This document shows positions 28,832 through 37,914 of a DNA stretch of 64,000 nt, one piece after another (the stretch's first letter is position 1; every line of letters starts with the position of its first letter). Origin of the DNA: Aquibium carbonis. Its GTDB lineage: Bacteria; Pseudomonadota; Alphaproteobacteria; Rhizobiales; Rhizobiaceae. The position numbers were made by a program, and so were the translations under genes. The DNA is taken from positions 124,001-188,000 of the forward strand of contig NZ_RWKW01000002.1 of assembly GCF_003970795.1 (NCBI RefSeq). The letters are read 5' to 3'. The notes under the pieces are model-generated. The model saw only the letters and a program-made list of their open reading frames with translations, was not told the origin of the DNA and did not search any database.

Positions 28832-29660
28832 GCGGCTCCCCGAGCCAGCGCCGACGCCCGCGCGCCTGGGTGGCCGCAGGCTGGACGGGTCGGGGATGCG
28901 AGGTTTCGCGACGGAGCAGTCGCGCTACGAGGTGTCGGGCGCGGGTTGCGGCGCCCGGTCGGGCGCGCGGCGATGCGTCGCCACGCCCGCCGAAGCGCCT
29001 GGCCATTGAAAAATCCCTCCGCGGAGGGTGGCGGTGCGCGCGCCGCCGGACGGACCGACAGCGCTGTTTTCAAAGAAACGATGCCCGACGACACGCGCAC
29101 CGCCGACGCTGCTGCCTTCCTCTGCCTTACCCTGTGCCCGAAGGCCGTGGGTCGACAGCACCGGTAGGCCGGGACCGTGGGGCCTTGCCGAGGCAATCCC
29201 CGACCCCGCCAACCGGACGAGGCCAATCCCGCACGCCATCTCGTCCCCCTGGTCAGCCCGGCAGCCACCCAAAGGCCCGGTGGAAGAGACGAGCGGGAGT
29301 ATGCAGGCGGGGCGGAGAGGCGTGGACAGAAGGCCGGCGGAAATCGTGCAAGCGGTTGATTTCCTTGGAGATGGTGGAGAAGAGTTTCCACTGGAACGAT
29401 CAAGATTTTTTACCCGCGGCGTCATTCCGGGACCGCGCGGCGGGACCCGGAATCCAGCTCTGGACGTCGACGGAAGAACGCGACATTTCAACCGACAAAG
29501 CGCATTCGCGAACGGCGGCGCTCTGGATCCCGGGTTCCGCTGCGCGGCCCCGGGATGACGTCGCTGGATATCGGCCCAGCCCGGCCCATCGTCGCCTCAA
29601 TTCGCCCCCCTTGCCAAGGCTGCATTCGCACCCCACACTCTCATCCGTGTTCAACGAACT
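28832..29660. other. long intergenic region between acs and a small transcription unit
   Basis: More than 800 bases without a convincing gene. The first 500 are GC-rich and have no coding-like frame on either strand. From 29421 to 29560 there is a pair of related palindromic repeats in opposite orientation, listed separately. After 29560 the composition becomes more even towards the strong ribosome binding site at 29661. Confidence 0.5.
29421..29560. repeat. inverted pair of palindromic intergenic repeats
   Basis: The unit at 29421-29463 (starting GTCATTCCGGGACCGCGCGG and ending CGGAATCCAGCTCTGG) is itself a palindrome around GCGCGGCGG. A diverged second copy at 29521-29560 lies in reverse orientation (CTCTGGATCCCGGGTTCCGC...CCGGGATGACG). 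Such extragenic palindromes are common in rhizobial genomes and can fold into RNA hairpins that mark transcript ends. Confidence 0.7.
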
Positions 29661-29675
29661 GAAAGGAGGTGGTCC
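29661..29675 (+). promoter_or_regulatory. extended Shine-Dalgarno, near-perfect anti-SD complement
   Basis: GAAAGGAGGTGGTCC matches the complement of the conserved 16S rRNA 3' end at 14 of 15 positions. The AGGAGG core is seven bases before the ATG at 29677, an optimal distance. It is far longer than any other ribosome binding site in the window. Confidence 0.7.
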
Positions 29676-29676
29676 A

Positions 29677-29745
29677 ATGTCGAGTGGTTTCGTTTTCCAG
29701 AGCGTGGCTCCGGCGGATTGCCTTTTCGGGAAGCAGCCTTCCTGA
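29677..29745 (+). CDS. candidate 22-residue small protein with very strong RBS
   Basis: The frame starts MSSGFVFQSVAPAD and ends FGKQPS before TGA at 29743. It is preceded by a 15-base extended Shine-Dalgarno and followed about 65 bases later by a rho-independent-type hairpin, so it has the shape of its own short transcription unit. There are no membrane segment and no runs of one amino acid that would mark an attenuator leader peptide. It may be a real micro-protein, or a device in which translation of the short frame controls the RNA. No function is known to me. Confidence 0.45.
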   Translation: MSSGFVFQSVAPADCLFGKQPS

Positions 29746-29811
29746 TCAGGGCATGATGCGCGGCAGGTGACGGACGTCATCGCCACGAGCCGCGCCACGG
29801 ACGGAAACACG

Positions 29812-29839
29812 GGGGCCGCCTGAACAGGGTGGCCCCTTT
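29812..29839 (+). terminator. intrinsic terminator-like hairpin after the 22-codon frame
   Basis: GGGGCCGCC (29812-29820) pairs with GGTGGCCCC (29828-29836) over nine base pairs, including one G-U, around a seven-base loop, followed by TTT. The U-run is short, but the stem is strong and lies between the small frame and the methyltransferase gene. Confidence 0.5.
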
Positions 29840-29869
29840 CCGTTCAACCGACCCGTCGCCACGGACGAC

Positions 29870-30571
29870 ATGCCGGCAGCCGATGCGCAGGCGCCCGGCG
29901 ATGCGCCCGAACCGCAAGAGCCAACCGCAGACGAAGGGATGGAGATGCCCGACCCGACACCGCTCGAACGCGTCTACGCCGCCACGACGCCCGGCGAACT
30001 GGCGGATGCCTATGCGGCCTGGGCGGCGAGCTACGACCGGGAGACTGCGGAACTGGGCTACTGCCTGCCGTTCCTGATCCCCGGCTGGCTGGCGCGACAC
30101 GTGCCGGCGGGCGCCGGACCGGTGCTCGACGCCGGCTGCGGCACCGGGCTGACAGGACCCTGCCTGACCGCACTTGGCTACGATCCCGTCGAAGGTCTCG
30201 ACATGTCGCCGGACATGCTGGCGATCGCGGAAAGCCGCGGCGTCTATGCGGCGCTGAAACGCGGCACGCTCGGCGAGGCGCTGCCCTGGCCGGACGATCA
30301 TTTCGCCGCCTTCGTGTCGGCGGGCGTCTTCACAGCCGGCCACGCGCCGGCGGCCGGCCTGCATGAACTCGTCCGCATCACGCGGCCGGGGGGCTTCGCC
30401 GTCTTCACGGTGCGCGACGTGCTGGTCGACAGCGCCGGTTTTCGCGCCACCTTCGACGACCTGAGCGCGACCGGTCGCTGGCGCGCCGTCGAGGAGAGCC
30501 CGCCCTACCGCGCCTTCGCCATCGCCGAGCCCGAGGTGCTGGTGCAAAGCTTCGTGTTCGCGGTGGCCTGA
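29870..30571 (+). CDS. class I SAM-dependent methyltransferase
   Basis: The 233-residue protein has the Rossmann methyltransferase motif I GPVLDAGCGTGLTG near residue 83, then GYDPVEGLDMSPDMLAIAESRGVY (motif II, acidic ribose contact) and ITRPGGFAVFTVRD. It resembles the small WBSCR27-like group, whose substrates are unknown. The first 20 residues are low in complexity, so an internal start at 29939 is possible. Confidence 0.82.
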   Translation: MPAADAQAPGDAPEPQEPTADEGMEMPDPTPLERVYAATTPGELADAYAAWAASYDRETAELGYCLPFLIPGWLARHVPAGAGPVLDAGCGTGLTGPCLTALGYDPVEGLDMSPDMLAIAESRGVYAALKRGTLGEALPWPDDHFAAFVSAGVFTAGHAPAAGLHELVRITRPGGFAVFTVRDVLVDSAGFRATFDDLSATGRWRAVEESPPYRAFAIAEPEVLVQSFVFAVA

Positions 30572-30703
30572 GCCGGACGCGCCGCGGCGCCGTCCGTCGA
30601 CGGGGCCCGAAACAGGGCGCCGCGACGGCAAGCGGGGATGTTCTTGCCGGCACGCCCGTGCATGATAGGCCCGAACCGATCAACCCCGTCCGCGAGCGCC
30701 CCC

Positions 30704-30997
30704 ATGATCACCCTCACCGCCATCATCCGCTGCAAGCCGGGATCGGAGGACCGTGTCCGTGCCGCCCTCGTCGAGGTCGGCGCATTCGTTGCGGCAAATG
30801 AGCCCGGCACGATTTCCTTCTACGTCACCGAGGGCGAGACGGGGGGCGTGTTCGCGACCCACGAACGGTTCGCCGACCGCGAGGCGATGGACGCCCACAA
30901 TGCCGGCGCGGGATCGAAGGGCTTTTTTGCCGCCACCGACGGCCTTCTCGACGGCGTCGACGTGGTGATCGGCCGCGAGATCTCTTCGAGAGACTGA
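30704..30997 (+). CDS. antibiotic biosynthesis monooxygenase (ABM) domain protein
   Basis: The 97-residue protein is a single ABM (dimeric alpha-beta barrel) domain: MITLTAIIRCKPGSEDRVRAALVEVGAFVAANEPGTISFYVTEGE with FATHERFADREAMDAHNAG. YgiN-type members act on quinols; others bind haem or have no known activity. ATG at 30704 is chosen because the domain begins there. Confidence 0.83.
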   Translation: MITLTAIIRCKPGSEDRVRAALVEVGAFVAANEPGTISFYVTEGETGGVFATHERFADREAMDAHNAGAGSKGFFAATDGLLDGVDVVIGREISSRD

Positions 30998-31095
30998 ACG
31001 GCCCGGGACTCAGGCCCGAAACGCTGGCCCGGCACCCTGGCCCGGAACCGAGGAACGACGCCGGCGTTCACCGCGAAGGTTCTCGCGGGATCGGC

Positions 31096-31635
31096 ATGGA
31101 ACAACTGCTGGACGACATCGGGCAACACACGCATGTGCCGTTCGCCGTCATCGCGGCGCGGCTGGCGCTGGCGACGATGCTCGGCGCCGCCGTCGGCCTC
31201 GAGCGGGAGTGGCGCCAACGGCCCGCCGGGCTTCGAACCCACATCCTCGTCTGCCTCGCGGCCGCGGTGGTGGCCATCCTGACCATCGAGATCGCCCACC
31301 TGTCCTATTTCGAGGGCGACCGGATGCGCATCGACCCGCTTCGATCGATCGAGGCGGTGACTTCCGGCATCGCCTTCCTCGCCGCCGGGCTGATCGTCTT
31401 CGCGCGCGGGGAAGTCCACGGCCTGACCACCGGCGCCGGCATGTGGCTGGCGGGCGCCATCGGTCTGTCCTGCGGACTCGGCTTCTGGGGCATCGCCGTC
31501 TTCGCGACCGTTCTGGCGGTCATCGTGCTGTCGCTGCTGCGGATCGTCGAGGGCAAGCTGTCCCTCAAGGCGAAACGCGAACGCGAGGCGCTGGCCGCCG
31601 AAGCGAGCCGTCCGGGCGATGCCCCGCAAGCCTGA
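31096..31635 (+). CDS. MgtC/SapB family inner-membrane protein
   Basis: The 179-residue protein has the MgtC signature near the N-terminus: RLALATMLGAAVGLEREWRQRPAGLRTHILVCLAAA, including the conserved G-x-E-R-E and G-L-R-T-x. Five hydrophobic segments follow, with GIAFLAAGLIVF and LTTGAGMWLAGAIGLSCGLG. Homologues are linked to growth at low magnesium, to inhibition of the F-type ATPase and to survival in host cells. The C-terminal cytoplasmic domain of the longer MgtC form is absent, so this is the short SapB-like form. Confidence 0.88.
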   Translation: MEQLLDDIGQHTHVPFAVIAARLALATMLGAAVGLEREWRQRPAGLRTHILVCLAAAVVAILTIEIAHLSYFEGDRMRIDPLRSIEAVTSGIAFLAAGLIVFARGEVHGLTTGAGMWLAGAIGLSCGLGFWGIAVFATVLAVIVLSLLRIVEGKLSLKAKREREALAAEASRPGDAPQA

Positions 31636-31865
31636 CGTCGAACGAGGCCGATTGCCGGTCTCTCGAAAGCTTGCTATTGAGCCGGCCATGGAAGCACTTT
31701 TCGGCGACCCGGCTTACAAGCGGTTCGTCCTGCAGGATCGCAAGCGCCTGCCGGCGCGCTTTTTCGCGCGCATTTCCTGTTCCCTGAACGGACGGCTCGG
31801 CGCCTGATGCGCCACCGGGCCAGCGCGCCCGCCAGCCTCTACGCATCAAAACGGAAGCCACACCC

Positions 31866-33275
31866 ATGACCGCACCCCGCACCCTTTACGACAAGATCTT
31901 CGACGACCACGTGGTCGACCGCCAGGACGACGGCACCTGCCTGCTCTACATCGACCGTCATCTCGTGCACGAAGTGACCAGCCCGCAGGCCTTCGAGGGA
32001 CTGCGCATGGCCGCCCGCCAGGTGCGCCACCCCGAGAAGACGCTGGCCGTCGTCGACCACAACGTGCCGACCTCGCCCGACCGCAAGCAGGGCATCAAGA
32101 ACGAGGAAAGCCGCATCCAGGTGGAAGCGCTGGCGCAGAACGCCGCCGATTTCGGCATCGAATACTACGACGCCGCCGACCTCAGGCAGGGCATCGTCCA
32201 CATCATCGGCCCCGAGCAGGGCTTTACCCTGCCCGGCATGACGATCGTGTGCGGCGACAGCCATACCTCCACGCACGGCGCCTTCGGGGCGCTGGCGCAC
32301 GGCATCGGCACCTCGGAGGTCGAGCACGTGCTCGCCACCCAGACGCTGATCCAGAAGAAGGCCAAGAACATGCTGGTGCGCGTCGACGGGCAATTGCCCG
32401 AGGGCGTCACCGCCAAGGACATCATCCTGGCCATCATCGGCGAGATCGGCACGGCCGGCGGCACCGGCTACGTGATCGAATATGCCGGCGAGGCGATCCG
32501 CGCGCTGTCGATGGAAGGCCGCATGACGGTCTGCAACATGTCGATCGAAGGCGGCGCCCGCGCCGGCCTGATCGCGCCCGACGAAACCACCTACGCCTAC
32601 ATCAAGGGACGCCCGAAGGCCCCGACGGGCCAGGCCTGGGACATGGCGATGGCCTATTGGGAGACGCTCAAGTCGGATGAAGGCGCGCATTTCGACAAGG
32701 TCATCGTGCTCGACGCGGCCAAGCTGCCGCCCATCGTCACCTGGGGCTCCTCGCCCGAGGACGTCGTGTCGATCACCGGCGTGGTGCCGAACCCCGACGA
32801 GATCGCCGACGAGAACAAGCGCAACTCCAAGCGCCGCGCGCTGGAGTACATGGGCCTGACGCCGGGCACGAATATGACCGACGTCGAGATCGACCGCGTC
32901 TTCATCGGCTCCTGCACCAACGGCCGCATCGAGGACCTGCGCGCCGCCGCCAAGGTGGCGGAAGGCCGCAAGGTGCATCCGCGTGTCGACGCCATGATCG
33001 TGCCGGGTTCGGGCCTCGTGAAGGCTCAGGCCGAGGCCGAGGGTCTCGACCGCATCTTCAAGGAGGCCGGCTTCGACTGGCGCGAACCGGGCTGCTCGAT
33101 GTGCCTGGCCATGAACGACGACCGCCTGAAGCCGGGCGAGCGTTGCGCCTCGACCTCGAACCGCAATTTCGAGGGCCGCCAGGGCTTCAAGGGCCGCACG
33201 CATCTCGTCTCTCCGGCGATGGCCGCGGCGGCGGCGATCGAAGGCCGCTTCGTCGACATCCGCGACTGGAAGTGA
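31866..33275 (+). CDS. leuC: 3-isopropylmalate dehydratase large subunit
   Basis: The 469-residue subunit of the [4Fe-4S] isomerase of leucine biosynthesis interconverts 2- and 3-isopropylmalate with LeuD. The cluster ligands are in [15 protein letters not shown] and GCSMCLAMN near the C-terminus; [28 protein letters not shown] and [20 protein letters not shown] are conserved aconitase-family blocks. Length is normal. leuD is not in this window; the two genes are commonly apart in rhizobia. Confidence 0.97.
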   Translation: MTAPRTLYDKIFDDHVVDRQDDGTCLLYIDRHLVHEVTSPQAFEGLRMAARQVRHPEKTLAVVDHNVPTSPDRKQGIKNEESRIQVEALAQNAADFGIEYYDAADLRQGIVHIIGPEQGFTLPGMTIVCGDSHTSTHGAFGALAHGIGTSEVEHVLATQTLIQKKAKNMLVRVDGQLPEGVTAKDIILAIIGEIGTAGGTGYVIEYAGEAIRALSMEGRMTVCNMSIEGGARAGLIAPDETTYAYIKGRPKAPTGQAWDMAMAYWETLKSDEGAHFDKVIVLDAAKLPPIVTWGSSPEDVVSITGVVPNPDEIADENKRNSKRRALEYMGLTPGTNMTDVEIDRVFIGSCTNGRIEDLRAAAKVAEGRKVHPRVDAMIVPGSGLVKAQAEAEGLDRIFKEAGFDWREPGCSMCLAMNDDRLKPGERCASTSNRNFEGRQGFKGRTHLVSPAMAAAAAIEGRFVDIRDWK

Positions 33276-33282
33276 CCGATCG

Positions 33283-33308
33283 ACGGCGCCGGCATGACCC
33301 GGCGCCGT
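33283..33308 (+). terminator. hairpin after leuC
   Basis: ACGGCGCCGG (33283-33292) and CCGGCGCCGT (33299-33308) form a perfect ten-base-pair stem with a six-base loop just after the leuC stop. There is no T-run after it, so it may end transcription only with help or may protect the 3' end. Confidence 0.45.
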
Positions 33309-33426
33309 TGCCCCAGGTTGCGGCATGTTGTCCGGGCCAGGGGCAATTATTTCGACCCGGCTTAACGTCTTCTTCGCCTCGATGGCCTATGTCCGTCGAA
33401 GGGACGAGCGAAACCGGACTGCAAGC

Positions 33427-34620
33427 GTGACTGGATATATCCTGGCTATCAATCTGGTGGTCGCCGGCCTTTTCGCTGGCGCCTTCGCCTGGGTGTCCAC
33501 CTACCCCCGGGTGCGCGGCGCCGCGCGCTGGATCGCCGCCGCCTATCTGCTGGGCGCCCTGAGTTTCATCATCGAATGGATGGTGCCGGTGTTCGACCGG
33601 CCCCGCTTCGTGGTCTTCGCCGCCTTCGCCACCTCGCTCGGGGGGGTGGGGCTACTCGGCCTCGGCATCGCCCGCCATTACGGGCAACGCCTTCCGATCC
33701 GCCTCTTCGGTGCCGCGCTGCTGTTCGGCTTCGCGCTCAACCTGGCGATCTTCGACATGCCGCGCACGTCGGTCCTGCGGGTACTGCTCTACCAGACCCC
33801 CTACATCCTGGTGATGGGACTGGTGGCCCGGCAGGTGTTCCTGGTCCGCGAACGCCAGCTGATCGACACCATCCTCGGCTGGCTGCTGGCCGCCTCCGCG
33901 GCGCATTTCCTGTCCAAGCCGGTGCTCGCCTGGGCCTTCGGCAGCGGAACGACGCCGCAGGACTACATCAACACCATCTACGGCGTGATCTCCCAGTCGA
34001 TGGGGTCGATGATCATGGTCGCCTTCGGCCTGATGATGCTCGCCGTGCTGGTCAGCGAGGTGCTGGCCGACGCGACCGCCAAATCCGAGACGGACCCCCT
34101 GACGGGACTGCTGAACCGCCGAGGCTTCGAAGCCAGGGCGCGGCTTGCCGGGCCGATCGTCGGGCGATCGGGCGTTCCCGCGTCGATCGTGATCTGCGAC
34201 CTCGATCACTTCAAGTCGATCAACGACACCTATGGCCATGGCGCCGGAGACCGGGTGATCGCCGAATTCGCGAAGCACCTTTCCGCCGCTCTGGGCGATA
34301 ATCACGTCGCGGGACGCATCGGCGGCGAGGAATTCGCGGTGATCCTGCCTGGAGCGACCGCCACCGCCGGCCGCCTTTTCGCCGAAGCCATCCGCACCGC
34401 CTTTGCCGGGGCCGCTATCGAAGGACTGCCGCAAGCGTTGCGGCCCACAGCGAGCTTCGGCGTCGCGGAGTTGCGGCCCGACGACACGATGTCGAGCATG
34501 CTCAGGCGCGCCGACCACGCGCTATACCATGCCAAGAACGACGGTCGCGATTGCGTTCGCGTGGCCCCACTCGACCTCCAGACCGACGCCGGGAGCCGAC
34601 GCGGCACGGGTCGGGGCTGA
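33427..34620 (+). CDS. membrane-bound diguanylate cyclase (GGDEF)
   Basis: The product, about 397 residues, has some six to seven membrane segments in the first 215 residues and then a GGDEF domain: SETDPLTGLLNRRGFEARA, VICDLDHFKSINDTYGHGAGDRVI and the active-site GGEEF in RIGGEEFAVILPG. All residues for making cyclic di-GMP are present. The input domain is an uncharacterised membrane sensor. GTG at 33427 starts at the first membrane segment; ATG at 33382 would add 15 charged residues. It converges with the ClpP-fold gene. Confidence 0.88.
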   Translation: MTGYILAINLVVAGLFAGAFAWVSTYPRVRGAARWIAAAYLLGALSFIIEWMVPVFDRPRFVVFAAFATSLGGVGLLGLGIARHYGQRLPIRLFGAALLFGFALNLAIFDMPRTSVLRVLLYQTPYILVMGLVARQVFLVRERQLIDTILGWLLAASAAHFLSKPVLAWAFGSGTTPQDYINTIYGVISQSMGSMIMVAFGLMMLAVLVSEVLADATAKSETDPLTGLLNRRGFEARARLAGPIVGRSGVPASIVICDLDHFKSINDTYGHGAGDRVIAEFAKHLSAALGDNHVAGRIGGEEFAVILPGATATAGRLFAEAIRTAFAGAAIEGLPQALRPTASFGVAELRPDDTMSSMLRRADHALYHAKNDGRDCVRVAPLDLQTDAGSRRGTGRG

Positions 34621-34626
34621 CGCCGC

Positions 34627-35484
34627 CTACTGCCGGGCCGCGACCTTCAGGCTTCCGGTCGAGAGCTTGTACCCCTGGATTTCCTGCGCCGAGAGATAGT
34701 AGAGCGAGCGCGGCGGCGTATCGAGCGCATGCAGCCAAAGGGCTGGATCGACGCCCATCTCGGACAGATGCCGCGAGATGCGTGCGGTGGTGGCCTGTGC
34801 GTCCGACATCGCCTGCGCGGGCGCCGCCGGCTCCGAACTCACCGAATAGAACTGGTGCACGCCCACCGCTGCCTTCGGACCGATCGAGCGATCGGTTCCG
34901 CCGGCCAGGACGAGCGGGCAGGACGAGGCACAGAGCGCGCCGTCCTCGACGAGAGTCGAGAGCCCGCGATCACGAATCAGCCGCGACATGCCGAGGGCAT
35001 CGTCCAGCGCGCCACCCGGCGAATCCAGCGCGACGATCCGCACATACTCTCCACGCGCGGCGAGTTCCGCCTCGAACCGGGCACGGGCGCCCATGTCGAT
35101 GTAGCCGCGCGCCGTGAGCACGCCGCCCGGCTCGAGCGTGAACTGCATGGGGGCACGCAGCACGTCCTCGTCGGCCGTCACGTTGCCACGCGGATCCGTC
35201 GTGCCCGACGACGACCCGCTGCCACGGTCATCGACCGCGGGTGGCAGCACCGCCGGGGCGGCGAGATGCTGGCTCGGGCGGGACGCATCGGTGGCGCGGG
35301 CGTGGATCAGGTCGTGCATGTCGAAGCCGAGCACGCCGAAAGTCCCGATCAACAGGCCGCCAAAAGCGTAGCGGATCACCTCGCCCTCGTCGAAGCGCGC
35401 GAAATAGCGCGCCAGAAGGCCGCTGCGACGCGGCTCGGGCAGGACTTCGGTCTGGTCCTTCTTCAATTCTTCGACGGAGGTCAT
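34627..35484 (-). CDS. membrane-anchored ClpP-fold periplasmic protein (COG3904-like)
   Basis: The 285-residue protein has one membrane segment (about residues 38-56), a Ser/Gly/Asp-rich linker and a periplasmic ClpP/crotonase-like domain. VRIVALDSPGGALDDALGMSRLIRDRG gives the oxyanion S-P-G-G; GALCASSCPLVLAGG carries the candidate catalytic Ser between two cysteines; and GVHQFYS gives the candidate His. This pattern is that of the predicted periplasmic COG3904 group, whose substrates are unknown. The ATG overlaps the stop of the 445-codon gene by four bases, so both are made together. Confidence 0.78.
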   Translation of the reverse strand: MTSVEELKKDQTEVLPEPRRSGLLARYFARFDEGEVIRYAFGGLLIGTFGVLGFDMHDLIHARATDASRPSQHLAAPAVLPPAVDDRGSGSSSGTTDPRGNVTADEDVLRAPMQFTLEPGGVLTARGYIDMGARARFEAELAARGEYVRIVALDSPGGALDDALGMSRLIRDRGLSTLVEDGALCASSCPLVLAGGTDRSIGPKAAVGVHQFYSVSSEPAAPAQAMSDAQATTARISRHLSEMGVDPALWLHALDTPPRSLYYLSAQEIQGYKLSTGSLKVAARQ

Positions 35485-36818
35485 GGTTCTTGCCTCTTGC
35501 GTTCCGACAGGGCCAGGGGCGTGACGTTCTCGGCCGACGCAGCGCGAGGCGCGGCGGGCGGGGCCTCCTTCGCAGTCTCCGTCGTGCCGGGCTCGGACAT
35601 GGGCACCGGCGGCTGCCGCTCGGGCCGCCCGCGGGCAAGCAGCGCTTCGTGCAGTTCGATCGACCGGAACATGTCGGCGGCCGTGATCCGGTCGGCATCG
35701 GCCATTCTTTCTTCTCCGCGCCGGATCGAGCCCTGGACGACGCCCAGCATCGCCACCAGGACGCCGGGGAGAAGATCGATCGAGATCGCGCCGGCCCAGC
35801 TTGGAATGAAGTCCCCGGCATAGCGCAGCACGGCCTCGGCGGAAGACAGCGGCACATAGCGCCGCTCGACCACCCGCGGCTGCGCGAGGATCTCCGCTGC
35901 GGCGTCGGACAGCGCCTTCGACTGCGCGTCGACCGAGGCGCGAATGGTGGCCATCACCTGGTCCTGACGACCCGCGAGATCGGCCGACGAGCCATCCGCC
36001 ACCGGCGCGATGAAGCCCCCCGACAGATCCGCCGCGGCGCGGGCGACGGAAGGCGCGATCGACGTCTGCTGGAGTGCGGAGACGACGCCCGCGAGCGCCA
36101 CCGCCTGTTCGGCGAAGCTGTCCGAGCGCGGCGCGATGGCGCCGGGCGCCGAGACGAGCCCCCGCATCGCTGCGAGATGCTCCTGTCCCTCGCGGAAGAG
36201 CGTGCCGACGAGATCCTGCGAGCCCCTGATGTTGGCTTCGAGCTCGCGCATCTGGGCGCCCATCTGGGACAGGAGCTGCACGACGCTTCCCGCCCCCGAC
36301 GTGCCGGTGAGCGCGCCGGAACTGCGCTCCTCGTCCGCGAGCCTGGCGAAGCGTTCGCCCGCGCGCTGGATGTCGGGCAGCAGCGACAACGCGCCAAGCG
36401 CATTCGAATGCGCCTGTTCGAGGTCCGAGGTGTAGCCTTCGAGCGTTTCGGCGAGATGCTGCTCGACCGCCGCCGAGCCGGCGAGCGCCGCCGCGTTCAG
36501 CCAGGACGACATCGCCACGATCATGACCGAGCCGACGGCCATCACCGCGACCAGCGCCAATCGGGAGGCACCATCGCGCATCTCGGGCAGGAACCGCATC
36601 AGATAGGTCCAGAAGCCGTAGATGCCGACCGACACGGCGGCCGAGTAGACGATCGCCGCAAAGAAGACGATTCCCGCAGAACCATCGAGAAGACTGCGCA
36701 CGCCCAGATAGGTGTAGACGCCCGAGGCCAGCGCGAGCGTGGCCAGAACGAATCGCGTCATGGTCTGAAGCGAGGCGGCATGGTCTTTCAGGCGACGTGC
36801 GGTGACGGCTTCACTCAT
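35481..36818 (-). CDS. polytopic membrane protein with long helical domain, partner of the ClpP-fold protein
   Basis: The 445-residue product has three hydrophobic segments in the first 115 residues (near 20-40, 45-72, 88-112), a long helical, Ala/Glu/Gln-rich extracytoplasmic part (about 115-340) likely to form coiled coil, and a fourth segment (ISIDLLPGVLVAMLGVVQG). A cytoplasmic Pro-rich tail follows. I do not recognise the family. Its overlap with the ClpP-fold gene (ATGA) and the shared membrane location suggest a complex, perhaps a scaffold or substrate presenter. Confidence 0.7.
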   Translation of the reverse strand: MSEAVTARRLKDHAASLQTMTRFVLATLALASGVYTYLGVRSLLDGSAGIVFFAAIVYSAAVSVGIYGFWTYLMRFLPEMRDGASRLALVAVMAVGSVMIVAMSSWLNAAALAGSAAVEQHLAETLEGYTSDLEQAHSNALGALSLLPDIQRAGERFARLADEERSSGALTGTSGAGSVVQLLSQMGAQMRELEANIRGSQDLVGTLFREGQEHLAAMRGLVSAPGAIAPRSDSFAEQAVALAGVVSALQQTSIAPSVARAAADLSGGFIAPVADGSSADLAGRQDQVMATIRASVDAQSKALSDAAAEILAQPRVVERRYVPLSSAEAVLRYAGDFIPSWAGAISIDLLPGVLVAMLGVVQGSIRRGEERMADADRITAADMFRSIELHEALLARGRPERQPPVPMSEPGTTETAKEAPPAAPRAASAENVTPLALSERKRQEP

Positions 36819-36920
36819 GCGCGCTGCAATGCTTCCCGTTTACGTTTCGTTAACCTTTTGCGCCCGGAGAAGGCGCGAGAAAGGTGACCAAATCAGGGCT
36901 GCCGACGCGGATCTCTCGAG

Positions 36921-37301
36921 CTAGCGGCAGGGATGCTCCAGCACCGGAACCACGTTGTCCGGCAAACCGTACATGTAGGACCGGCCGTGCATCAGCACGC
37001 CCTGCGAGCGGCAGCGCCGTACGGAACGCCGTTCGGTCGACGGCTCGAGATAAACGACCCTCGGCTCGCCGGCCCGCGAATAGGCCGCCAGTTCCTCGGC
37101 CAGATGACCCTGCCCGACCACGATCCGCTTGTAGCCGCCCGGGCTGTGGATGATCAGGTTGCCGAAGCTGTCGGCCTGGACGCGGTCATGGTAGCCGCCG
37201 GCAAAGGCTTGCCCCGAACCCGAAGCCGACACGGCCAGAATTGCCAACGCGGCAAGGATCGCGCGCGTTCCGTTGGCCGATGGAATTCCAAGCATGTTCA
37301 T
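36921..37301 (-). CDS. small exported protein, unknown function
   Basis: The 126-residue product has a signal peptide (NGTRAILAALAILAVSASGSGQAFA, probable cleavage after AFA near residue 34). The mature part includes DSFGNLIIHSPGGYKRIVVGQGH and two cysteines (RRCRSQG, EHPCR) that may pair. The ATG at 37301 is chosen because the signal peptide follows directly. It is the last gene of the leftward group but is separated from the 445-codon gene by about 100 bases. No family recognised. Confidence 0.65.
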   Translation of the reverse strand: MNMLGIPSANGTRAILAALAILAVSASGSGQAFAGGYHDRVQADSFGNLIIHSPGGYKRIVVGQGHLAEELAAYSRAGEPRVVYLEPSTERRSVRRCRSQGVLMHGRSYMYGLPDNVVPVLEHPCR

Positions 37302-37437
37302 GGCTCGTCCTCGTCGGTTCAGGCCTCGAGCCCCCACGTGCTCCGAATTTAACGCTTTCTTAACCGAAGTCACGACCGATGGTGCCGCTCCGGGCACGGC
37401 AATTGACAGACATGGTTAATATCCCCAAAGGAGGGAC

Positions 37438-37914
37438 ATGACCGACGTCCCGTCCACGGCCCAACCCGCCATCGACATCGCCCAGCTTCGCCTGAAGGAC
37501 GCGCTCGATTTCGCGCCCTTGCTGGCCGCCTACGCGCAGGCCCTGAAGCGCGGCGCGCCGCGCCGTCCCGACCAGTTCTATGCCGAGATCCTGTTGCAGG
37601 ACCGCACCGCGGAAGTGGTCGGCGCGCGCCTCGACGGGAAGCTGGTCGGCTTCGCGATCTTCACAGACCAGCCCGAACCGGTGTCGGGCATGCGCTGCGG
37701 GGTGTGCGATCACATCTACGTGCACCATGAACATCGCAGCAAGGGCATCGCCAAGGCGATGGTCGACGTGCTGGCGGACCAGGCAGAGGAACGCGGCTGG
37801 ACCAAGCTGATCCTCAACGCGCCGCGCCAGCCCGAGGACGGGCGCAAGCTCTACGAGCAGATCGCCGCGCCGGCCGACTGGACGAGCTTCGTCATCCGCT
37901 TCGACGCAAAATAG
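37438..37914 (+). CDS. GNAT family N-acetyltransferase
   Basis: The 158-residue protein has the GNAT strand-loop CDHIYVHHEHRSKGIAKAMVDVLADQAEERGW, where H-R-S-K-G-I-A is the acetyl-CoA loop, and a C-terminal NAPRQPEDGRKLYEQIAAPADWTSFVIRF. GGAGGG lies just before the ATG. The gene stands alone upstream of the sdh operon; the substrate is unknown. Confidence 0.82.
   Translation: MTDVPSTAQPAIDIAQLRLKDALDFAPLLAAYAQALKRGAPRRPDQFYAEILLQDRTAEVVGARLDGKLVGFAIFTDQPEPVSGMRCGVCDHIYVHHEHRSKGIAKAMVDVLADQAEERGWTKLILNAPRQPEDGRKLYEQIAAPADWTSFVIRFDAK

Noticed and set aside
31619-31807. Small frame before leuC (about 40-62 codons, MEALFGDPAYKRF...)
   Set aside because: Codon use is not unreasonable, but there is no ribosome binding site before either ATG and no recognisable feature; it overlaps the end of the MgtC gene.
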